This document shows, in pieces, positions 55,647-64,000 of a stretch of DNA of 64,000 nt (position 1 is the stretch's first letter; every line of letters begins with the position of its first letter). Both the position numbers and the translations under genes were made by a program. This DNA is from Bidens hawaiensis (Eukaryota > Streptophyta > Magnoliopsida > Asterales > Asteraceae). The notes beneath the pieces are model-generated. The model saw only the letters and a program-made list of their open reading frames with translations. It did no database searches and was not told where the DNA came from. Location: assembly GCA_021521415.1 (NCBI GenBank), contig JAIQDT010000001.1:868001-932000 (forward strand). Direction: 5' to 3'.

Positions 55647-57070
55647 TGTATTTTTGGCATTTTTTTATTTAACTTATTTATATATTATGTAAATTCTTTA
55701 AGCAACTAAATAATATTATTAATATTATAAAGTCAATAATTAATTTATATTTTGCAAAAAAAAACATATTAGCGAATCAGTTTTCGAAACCTTGCTAAAA
55801 CTTATGTGCACATATATGATTATATATGTGTGTATATATGTAGGTATTCTAAGTACTTATTAATAATAATTAAACATTATTTTATCAAAACCCGAAACCA
55901 TTATTTCTCGTCGTTGCAACGTCTTTATAAATTTGCTTATATTCATTTTATATATATGTATTATTCTTTAAACAAAATTATAATCAATGTATTTTAACGT
56001 ATTAAGTATATTTATAAAGTTAGATCTTCGTTAGATATTCCAAGATACATATTGTATGATAAAGATATATATTTTAACGTTGGAATTAAATTATTTAACA
56101 TAGTACAAATCATATTTTTATATGTACACATTTATAATTGCGTTATATTTAGTTAAATATTATTTGAATAATCATATAATTATTTCAACTCATATTTATT
56201 TATTTAAACAAATAATAATGATTTCACCATAACATTAAACGTAGAGTTCAATCGATCAATCAATAATCATTCTAATCACAACATAACTCAAATCATCGAA
56301 ATCTTAATTTATTAAATCATGTTCTAACTCTTGAAATAATATTATTTAACTAGGAATTCTTGACGGTATATCCCGAAGGATTTATCTCTCTCACATCATC
56401 GTTTATATTTCGTTCATCCGATCAGGTGAGTACCACATTCCCCCTTTTACTCTCATTTCATACTATTTTGGGAACGCATGCGTCTATATTTATTACTCTA
56501 CTATTTAATACACAAACTACAACTATTGTCACTTATGCATAACAATTTGTACCTTACTTGTTATGTGCCTACATGCTTTATGTAAATTGCATTAAAAGAA
56601 GTCCAATATAATCTCATAATAGTATGATCATACGACAGTCGTATTAGCCTTTGTGCTTTTCGAGATCTCATTTATTTTGCTCATTAGTTAAATTGCTTAT
56701 CTCATTTGATTTGTTGCAATATTTATTATTCTATTATATATACATTAAAACTGGTGTGTTGCTCACTCAACCTTGTGTTGACAAATCTACTTTATTTTTA
56801 ACACATATGCAGGTCATCGTGTGATGTGAAGTTAAGACATGATTGGAAAGAGAACTTATGATTCAAGATAGAGAAATAAACAAGACTTTTGATTTATGAT
56901 ATATGTTTGTTTGATGAATTATTTGATTGTGGACATTGTATTGAATATCTGATTTTAAATGAATTTAATTTAATAGATATTGAAATTTCCAATCTTGCAT
57001 GATAGTACATTGAGAGCTTTGAGCAATCAGCTCACGTCCCGACATTTCCGCCGTAGGTTGAGGTGTGACA
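55647..57070 (+). mobile_element. LTR-E, right part
   Basis: Continues 10060-10957. It ends TTCCGCCGTAGGTTGAGGTG then TGACA at 57070, followed by TSD TCCTA (57071-57075). The end resembles that of the LARD-C LTR. Confidence 0.82.
56426..56812 (+). other. Predicted intron inside LTR-E
   Basis: ATCAG|GTGAGT at 56426 and CACATATGCAG| ending at 56812 (387 nt). Between them CTCACTCAACCTTGTGTTGAC matches the LARD-C and LTR-F segment before the acceptor. Prediction only. Confidence 0.45.
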
Positions 57071-57075
57071 TCCTA

Positions 57076-57677
57076 TGTTTTTCTCATTCCATAAAAAAAA
57101 TAAAATAAAAAACCTTGAGAAATGTCAACCCATTTTGACTCGTTTCAATCATTCTCTTTTTTTAGTTTGACATATAATGACCCATTGTATACATTTTATT
57201 ACAACTCATTCAACCCAATGGGTCACATTTTCCATGCATAGTCTGAAATATACCTCGCATCTATTGATAGCGATATCACCGGTAACGGATATGAAATTTG
57301 ATTCGAATATAAAACAAATAGTTCAATGTCTTGTTTTCGGATACATATACATCACTGAACTAAACCGAAGGGTTGCGATAACCAACCGGAGATAGAGATT
57401 CAACACTTAGGATAAGAAATCATGTCCAAGATCACCACTCAAGATACCAAGATCGAGTTAGCAAAGACAAATTAACTTAACTCATAATCCAATGAGAGAA
57501 ATTAACCAAAGAAACTTTATCATAATCACTCTGAATTTTCATTCTACCATAAGTTCGTACATATAAGAATAAGAAGCAACCTCCCACTACCCACTAAACT
57601 AAAAAGGAAAAACATGTGTGGAATTTAACTGCCACAATTTAAAACTTAAATAAACAAAATCTATATCTATACTATCT
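57076..57677. other. Intergenic sequence, nothing recognised
   Basis: AT-rich. Short frames (for example 57177-57395) have no known domain. Confidence 0.35.
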
Positions 57678-57685
57678 ATAAATAG

Positions 57686-58177
57686 CAATGTTTTAAAAAC
57701 GGGTATTTTACTTGAACCGGATTGGGCTAAAAAAATGGTACAACTGGTTGAACCAGGTTATACTAGAAAGTTCAACCGGTTGAATAATTTACCTTATAAT
57801 TTCATATAAATGTAACTTCAATCCAAAAATAACCCAAAACTAAATGATTCGTATAACAAAAAATAATATAAAAGTTAATCCATATTAAAAAAAATAATGC
57901 AAAAGCACTCAATTTTAAAAAATAATCTTAAAGTTTACAAGTTTGAATGTTAATTGTTAGGTTAAAAGTAATTTTGAAAAAATATGGGCCACAAATATCA
58001 AAAAATTCTCGGGCTTAAAACCGGTTTGCAGGTAAAAATCGGTATTTTAGACAAAAACCGCCGGTACGATGTTCTAGCAAACCGGTAAAAAATACCGGAC
58101 TCAAAATACGGGCCTACTTTGCGAAATCCGGTTTAACCGGTTCAACCGGCCGGTTTGAACCGGTTTTTAAAACACTG
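57686..58177. mobile_element. hAT-type MITE
   Basis: 492 bp with inverted ends CAATGTTTTAAAAACGGG and CCGGTTTTTAAAACACTG. Flanks ATAAATAG (57678-57685) and ATAAAGAG (58178-58185) are an 8-bp TSD with one change. Rich in ACCGGTT palindromes. No coding capacity. Confidence 0.85.
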
Positions 58178-58185
58178 ATAAAGAG

Positions 58186-58712
58186 AATGACAATGACCTT
58201 TTAATTTTTAAGAGGTCCAATATTTAATGCTTAATGTACAATCAATAATGCATTAAAATTTGAAAATCTAGGGGTAATATGGTATTTTGACATGATGATG
58301 TACGGTTAAGTCAAGTGATTACCTATTTGGTTTCAAAAATAATAACAATATTGATCCTTCAACTTTAACTATTTTTTGTTAATTTATAATATAGTTACAT
58401 ATCTGCCCCTTATTCTAAATCAATTACCACCATGACTTTTTAACGGTCATAAATTTTTCGTACGTTAATATTTTTTAACAACCAAATACGCCATAAAAAC
58501 GAACATTTTATTCGAATTAATTTGAGTATGATATTTCTATACTTTTTAATTTTAAAAAACTAGCATATTAGGAAATTATGCGTTAGGACCGGCAATGGTT
58601 CCAAATAGAGCGGATATGGTCCTGTATAAGACCGTATTAGGGTCATTTTGAGCTGATACAAAAAACGGTTAATTTGGTCCGGGTCGGATCAGTAGGGTTC
58701 AGATCGAAAGGG
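58186..58712. other. Intergenic sequence, nothing recognised
   Basis: No gene, repeat boundary or RNA supported. Confidence 0.35.
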
Positions 58713-59751
58713 TGTTGGAATACCGTATGCCCGAGACACATAATTAGGTTAATGTGGCTAGCCGTGTTTGATCCAAGTCGGGTCATACCCAATAACGAGT
58801 TAGACACACACCAATTATGTATTTGTTAAGATAAGATCTATAAGACAAATACAGAACACGACACATTCAGAAAAACGGGTTTCTGAATAATTACTTGAAA
58901 GTGTTAAATAAATTAATTGGTTAATTTATTTATTCAAATAATTATTATTGGAATGATTATTTAACTATGTGTTCTTTTATAAAATGGTTTATAAAAGATG
59001 GGGTGTTTATATATTTTATAAAGTATAAAATAAATAATAAAAAAAAAAATAAATAAATAAATAAATAAATATATTTGGGGCCGGTTTTGGGTGGGCCCCA
59101 CACCCCATGGTCTTGGTCAAATCTTGTCATATATTTGGTGGAAGTTGAGTGTTTTTACTTGACAAAAACCTAACACCATGTTTGCATTATGGTGGTGTAA
59201 TGATAAAAGGAAAGATCAAGATCAATATACATACTTTTTCAAGAAAACAAAATAAACACAAGTAACAAAACAACAACCCTTTTCTTTCTTTCTTTGTTTC
59301 TTGGTTCGGCCGAAATCAAGAAGAAAGATTCGGGTCTCGGTTTTTCGTGTTCAAGCTCCCTAACATAGCTCGGTGTGTGTTGGAGGCTCGGGGTATATTC
59401 CGTTTGAGGATTTTCCCTTTGAAAGTCTAGCATCAACATCATCATCTTCTTCAACATCAACTACACTCTTAAAAGGTTAAGAATGTAAGTGTTTATAGTT
59501 TTGATAGTTTAGTTTTTCCGTATCATTTGATCCTTGCTTCGGGTTTCTAATAAATAGATTATTGGTAATCTTATGACATGAATAAACTAGGTTGTTCATG
59601 AACATATCTTATATAAACTTGTAATATATACATATATAAACACATGGATACATATGTTTAGTTTGTAAATATCACGCTTCCGCCTTAATTAATGACTAGT
59701 TAAAGTGGTTAACTAAGTTATAAATTCCATAAGTTCCATAGAAACCCAACA
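58713..59751 (+). mobile_element. Copia-G 5' LTR
   Basis: TGTTGGAATACC ... GAAACCCAACA, 1039 bp with the TGTTGG/CCAACA ends common in plant Copia. It contains an A/AAAT-rich run near 59035-59070. Confidence 0.88.
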
Positions 59752-59753
59752 AA

Positions 59754-59766
59754 TGGTATCAAAGCC
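59754..59766 (+). promoter_or_regulatory. Copia-G primer binding site
   Basis: TGGTATCAAAGCC, one base different from the usual initiator tRNA-Met complement TGGTATCAGAGCC. Confidence 0.85.
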
Positions 59767-59930
59767 GGGATACGGGAAACTAAGCTTCGGGTTCTCGGTT
59801 TTATATTTTTCCCCTTGAAAGATTTTATACAAAAATAAACATGCATGTTTTTTTTTTGTATTTAATCTTGTTATTATTTTGGCTTTGTTCAAAAAAAAAA
59901 AAAATATATATATATATAAAACCGGGTTAA

Positions 59931-60117
59931 TGGGCCGAAGCCCAATTCGGGTGAAATTGGGCCGAAGCCCACTTGTTTTGGTTAATGGGCTAACCGAAAA
60001 AAAAAAAAGGGAAAGAGTAAATGGGCCGAAGCCCATTTTTGGTTAAATGGGCCGAAGCCCATGAAACTTTCTATTGGGCCGAAGCCCATGTGTTTTGGAC
60101 ATATGGGCCGAAGCCCA
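59931..60117 (+). repeat. TGGGCCGAAGCCCA hairpin array in Copia-G leader
   Basis: Six exact copies at 59931, 59958, 60022, 60048, 60075 and 60104, mostly 26-29 nt apart. Each is a perfect 5-bp stem with a CGAA loop (TGGGC-CGAA-GCCCA). A degraded TGGGTCAAGCCCA follows near 60130. Confidence 0.92.
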
Positions 60118-61114
60118 TAATCATGTTATTGGGTCAAGCCCAAATGGGTTGGGCTAGGCCCGATAAGGTCAAGGGGTTTTGGAACGGGTTCCTAAGACAT
60201 AACGGGTTATGTTTGTTAAAACTAGACCGAGCCGTAGACCAAAATGGATGTTTGATTGTGGTTGATGTTGTGATTGTAGTTAATTATTCAAAGTTTCGGT
60301 TTGTAATAATTAATTAGGGGCTATTTTGTAATTATTTATTCATATGGGTATGTAATAAATAGATTATTTGTAATATCTTTATTTTATAGAAAAAATGTAT
60401 TAGGACATTTGGTTTTGTAAAATTAAAGAAGATTGCAAAATTGGAAGTTTGGGCCTTATTGGGCCGGGTATGGTGATAATGGGTCTCACAAGCCTATTAA
60501 GGGGATTCAAGCCCAAAAGGACCTAAGCCCACCAATTGAGCCCAAATGAAAGCTTATGGAAGCTAAGGCCCAAGTTCAAGCCCAATGGATCACAACGGGG
60601 TTGAAGAAGATGCTCGAAGCATTTGGATGCGGGATCGAGTGGGAGCTACAACATCCATGTGTCATGTGTCCCTTAGGATCGGACCTAAGACACACACTTG
60701 TTTCGGCTAACAAGTGTGGTCTAACTTAGTGGCTCGTGTCTAGTATAATTGTGTATGCTTGTTAATTGATTGTTTGATTGTGTGGTTGTTAGATATTAGG
60801 ATATCAACTTCGTCACATAGAATTAATTAACAAAGCATAAAACGGGTTCTAATAATTATCGGTAATTACGTGACACGTAGTTTAAATAAAATGGACTTAT
60901 TAACTAGCCGTCTCACGCCCATAATAAAATGGTTTTATTATAAATTAGAATTTTGAAAATGGTTTCAAAATATCATGTTACTAAATACATGTTAGAACAT
61001 GATTTAAAGTTTTACAACTAGAATTATTAAAACTAAAAATCCCTTTTAAAATTAAGGATAACAAGTTAAACACCATCCTTTTGTATAACGCTTAACATAT
61101 TAGTAAGCTCTTAG

Positions 61115-61427
61115 TGGGAAAAAGGTCACCTAACCGCGTAGAGTAAATTAATATGTTGAGGTAATATTGGCATATAAATGGGAAAAAGGTCACCTAACCG
61201 TTTGTATGTTGATATTACAAGTTGATACAAGTAGGACGACTTAAATTGGAACCATGTGAAGAGGGTCACCCAAGCATGGGGTCTAATAGGTGTTGATGGG
61301 ATAAACATGCCGACACGAAATATGATTTCGAACCGGTCCCATAAACTCTAGAAGTTGCAAAAGGGTTTGCAATTGTTATGAATAACTACCTTGATAAACC
61401 GACAATGGGAAAAAGGTCACCTAACCG
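61115..61427 (+). repeat. Spaced GGTCACCTAACCG motif in Copia-G leader
   Basis: GGGAAAAAGGTCACCTAACC occurs exactly at 61116, 61180 and 61407, with a diverged copy (GAGGGTCACCCAAGC) near 61261. The spacers are unrelated, so it is not a simple tandem duplication. It ends about 120 nt before the gag start. Confidence 0.9.
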
Positions 61428-61544
61428 GAGTCGGGTTTGTCGTTGGATTCTAGATTTTAATTATTAATTATATTTGGTATATATAAAAGGGTATTAATAA
61501 TTAAAAGGTAAAACACTAAAATGAACTTAATTAAAATTCTGCAG

Positions 61545-64000
61545 ATGGCCGCACACGTCGACGACAACATAATCCCTAACGTCCAAAACGTATCTCTCCG
61601 ATCTATTCTCGCTAAAGACCGTCTTAACCACAATAACTTTTCGGATTGGTTCCGAAATTTAAGGATTGTTCTAAAACAAGAAAAATTATATCATGTTTTG
61701 GAAACACCTATCCCCGAAGAACCGGAAGAGGGAACTGAGGTCGAATACATGAATTGGGTCAAACACACGGAAGATTCCATTCAAGTGTCATGCCTCATGT
61801 TGGCGACTATGGTTCCCGAAATCCAAAAGGATTTCGAAAACCATAATGCGTACGACATGATTACTCAACTTAAGGAAATGTTCCTTAAGCAATCGAGGGT
61901 TGAAAGGTTCGAAACGGTTCGAGCCTTGCATGCATGTAGAATGGATGATAATCAACCAGTTTCAACTTATGTACTTAAGATGAAAAGTTACATTGATCGC
62001 CTCGCCAAGCTCAATTGTCCCATCTCAAAGGAGTTAGCAACGGATTTGATCCTTAACTCTTTGTCGAAAAGGTTCGACACTTTCGTGTTAAATTATAACA
62101 TGAACGGGTGGGACAAAAACATTGGAGAACTTCACTCAATGCTTAAAACAGCCGAGGCGAGCATGGGTAAAAGGGTTTTGCCCGTGTTTGCGATCAATGA
62201 AGGTAAATCCAAGAATCGATCTCAACCCAATTCTAAGGCTAAGGTAGCAAAAAGAAAGGGTCCTCCTGTGCATCTTAAGGGTAAGGGCAAATCACCGGTT
62301 ATGGCAAAGAAACAAAAGGTTGTGGAACCGAGGGGTCATAAGGATGATCCTTGTTTTGGTTGTGGGGAGACCGGACATTGGAAACGCAATTGCCCGGTCT
62401 ACCTAAAGGAGCTAAGAGACAAGAGGAATGCGGGGCATGCCTCGGGTAATGTCTTTATGATTAATATTGAGCTAAATCTTATTTCTTCTAACACATGGGT
62501 ATTGGATACCGGATGTGGAACTCATATTTGCAATTGGTTGCAGGGGTTCAAAAGGAATGAAGACTTAAAGAAGGGCGAAGTGAGTCTTTTCATGGGCAAC
62601 GGTGCAAGGGTGCACGTGGTCGCTAGAGGAGACTTCACTTTATCGCTTCCAAGTGGTTTGGAAGTTGTTTTGAGAAATGTTTTGTATGCTCCTAGTTTGA
62701 CTAGGAACATTATTTCCGTGCACCTTCTTAGACAATGTAACTTTGACTTTAAATTTGTAAAATCAGAAATGCATGTATCATCTAATGGTATCTTTTATTT
62801 TAAAGCTGTACCAAACAACGGTATTTATGAATTGGTTCATGACAATACCTCAAATAGCTCATTATATCAAACTTCCACTAAAAGACTCAAAAAGGATTTG
62901 AGTGATTCCTACATTTGGCATTGTCGTCTTGGACACATAAACAAGAATCGTGTAAATACTCTCCAAAAGAATGGTCTTTTGAAAACAAATGAGTTAGGTT
63001 CGTTTGATGAGTGTGAATCTTGTATTCAAGGCAAGATGACCAAAGAACCTTTTAAAGGTACAAATGAAAGGGCTAAGGACTTGTTAGGTATCATACATAC
63101 GGATGTATGCGGACCTCTCAAGCCCACTAGTAGGAATAGTGAAAGGTACTTCATTACCTTTACCGACGATTTTAGTCGATATGGGTATGTGTATCTAATG
63201 AAACACAAACATGAAGCCTTTGAAATGTTCAAGGAATTTCAAAATGAAGTACAAAATCAGCTCGACCGAACAATCAAGGTACTCCGCTCCGATAGAGGCG
63301 GCGAATACCTAAGTGATGCTTTTCAAAGTCATCTTAGAGATTGTGGAATTGTTTCACAGCTCACTCCTCCTGGTACTCCTCAACATAACGGAGTATCCGA
63401 GAGGAGGAATCGAACACTGTTGGACATGGTTCGATCAATGATGGCACGAAGCTCACTACCACCATCATTTTGGGGATATGCGCTACTTACAGCGGCTCGT
63501 ATTTTGAATATGGCCCCGACCAAAAAGGTGGATCGAATACCCTATGAAGTGTGGCATGGAAAGGTTCCATCCTTTTCATATTTAAGGGTATGGGGATGCA
63601 TAGTTTATGTTAAACGTGACACCCCAAATAAGCTTGAGGCTCGATCCATCAGGTGTATCTTCATAGGATACCCAAAGGATGATATAGGATATATATTCTA
63701 TGATCCTAGTGAACAAAAAGTGTTTATTTCACGCAAAGGATACTTCTTAGAAACTAGGTTCCTTATGGAAGGACCTAGTGAAAAAAGAGTGGAACTTGAA
63801 GAGGTTCAAGAATCACTGGATGATACACAGTTGGTCGATACTAGCTTTCAACACGAGGATGTTGAAGATGATCAAATGGTTGATCATACACACGTTGCTC
63901 GCAGATCTAATAGGATTAGTCGACCTCCCAAGAAATATGGATTTCTTGTGGATAATTGTTACTTGGTCGATTCGGATGAACCGATCTCCTACAAAGATGC
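61545..64000 (+). CDS. Copia-G gag-protease-integrase polyprotein (partial, runs off window)
   Basis: Open for 818 codons from ATG 61545 with no stop or frameshift. The start is the first ATG after the leader that opens the frame, in CTGCAGATGGCC. Gag capsid is at about residues 20-250. The zinc knuckle is C270-X2-C273-X4-H278-X4-C283 (CFGCGETGHWKRNC), preceded by a Lys-rich stretch. The protease active site is D321-T-G in WVLDTGCGTHI. The IN zinc finger is H459-X4-H464...C490-X2-C493. The IN core is D520 (HTDVCGPL), D583 (RSDRGGEYL) and E619 (QHNGVSERRN), giving the D,D35E spacing expected. The end of the visible part (residues about 790-800, SRPPKKYGF) is the usual link into RT. All key residues are present, so this part looks functional. 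RT is outside the window and could still be broken. Confidence 0.95.
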   Translation, partial: MAAHVDDNIIPNVQNVSLRSILAKDRLNHNNFSDWFRNLRIVLKQEKLYHVLETPIPEEPEEGTEVEYMNWVKHTEDSIQVSCLMLATMVPEIQKDFENHNAYDMITQLKEMFLKQSRVERFETVRALHACRMDDNQPVSTYVLKMKSYIDRLAKLNCPISKELATDLILNSLSKRFDTFVLNYNMNGWDKNIGELHSMLKTAEASMGKRVLPVFAINEGKSKNRSQPNSKAKVAKRKGPPVHLKGKGKSPVMAKKQKVVEPRGHKDDPCFGCGETGHWKRNCPVYLKELRDKRNAGHASGNVFMINIELNLISSNTWVLDTGCGTHICNWLQGFKRNEDLKKGEVSLFMGNGARVHVVARGDFTLSLPSGLEVVLRNVLYAPSLTRNIISVHLLRQCNFDFKFVKSEMHVSSNGIFYFKAVPNNGIYELVHDNTSNSSLYQTSTKRLKKDLSDSYIWHCRLGHINKNRVNTLQKNGLLKTNELGSFDECESCIQGKMTKEPFKGTNERAKDLLGIIHTDVCGPLKPTSRNSERYFITFTDDFSRYGYVYLMKHKHEAFEMFKEFQNEVQNQLDRTIKVLRSDRGGEYLSDAFQSHLRDCGIVSQLTPPGTPQHNGVSERRNRTLLDMVRSMMARSSLPPSFWGYALLTAARILNMAPTKKVDRIPYEVWHGKVPSFSYLRVWGCIVYVKRDTPNKLEARSIRCIFIGYPKDDIGYIFYDPSEQKVFISRKGYFLETRFLMEGPSEKRVELEEVQESLDDTQLVDTSFQHEDVEDDQMVDHTHVARRSNRISRPPKKYGFLVDNCYLVDSDEPISYKD

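Larger units (their letters stand above)
58713..64000 (+). mobile_element. Copia-G: Ty1/Copia retrotransposon, 5' part
   Basis: 5' LTR (58713-59751), PBS, a long structured leader (59768-61544) and an open gag-PR-IN frame that runs off the window. Order gag-PR-IN before RT is the Copia order. RT, RNase H and the 3' LTR lie beyond 64000. It stands outside the nested stack. The unbroken frame suggests a young copy. Confidence 0.93.

Noticed and set aside
57177..57395. 72-codon plus-strand frame as a possible small gene
   Set aside because: No domain, no conserved neighbour and no clear promoter; cannot be supported.
59240..59460. 73-codon minus-strand frame
   Set aside because: Antisense to the Copia-G LTR, low complexity; no domain.

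Overview
The window is plant nuclear DNA made almost entirely of transposable elements. The mix (Ty3/Gypsy Tat and chromodomain-bearing Tekay-like elements, Ty1/Copia, an RTE-type LINE, hAT-like DNA elements, solo LTRs, AT-rich spacers) points to a large-genome eudicot. Asteraceae is my best guess, from memory of similar repeats and not proven here. I found no host protein gene, rRNA, tRNA gene or CRISPR array. Element names below (Tat-1, Tek-1, LARD-C and so on) are local labels.

Layout. Left flank 1-10059: a diverged solo LTR (LTR-F, about 296-3000, minus), a 5'-truncated RTE-type LINE with a 16-bp target duplication (3719-6756, minus) that seems to sit inside an older hAT-like element, a foldback MITE (about 8279-8476) and unassigned AT-rich sequence. 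The core, 10060-57070, is one nested stack. The outermost layer is solo LTR-E (TSD TCCTA). LTR-E was split by Tat-2 (10958-55646, minus, PBS to tRNA-Lys). Tat-2 was then hit three times. Tat-1 (11131-23499, plus, TSD ATGAC) entered its 3' LTR. LARD-C (29373-50344, plus, TSD TCTAG) entered gag. Solo LTR-D (51549-54738) entered the start of gag. Tat-1 contains solo LTR Tek-1 and the deleted chromovirus Tek-2. The 5' LTR of LARD-C contains a hAT-like element (8-bp TSD), Tat-3, solo LTR Tek-3 (TSD CAAAA) and a LINE 3' end (17-bp TSD). Right flank: a hAT-type MITE (57686-58177), then Copia-G (58713 to beyond 64000), whose gag-PR-IN frame is open for all 818 codons visible.

How the parts relate. 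Tat-2 is the only Tat copy with PR and RT, and it is inactivated. Tat-1 and Tat-3 share one gag-to-RNase H deletion junction, a shared gag stop and a longer LTR, so they look like a non-autonomous subfamily moved in trans. LARD-C has LTRs, PBS and PPT but no recognisable coding sequence.

Most notable structure outside genes: (i) several unrelated LTRs carry a GTGAGT donor and a YAG acceptor in the same relative place, predicting an intron inside the LTR leader, often holding tandem repeats; (ii) arrays of small hairpins occur in the Tat 3' UTR, the Copia-G leader and the Tek LTR leader.
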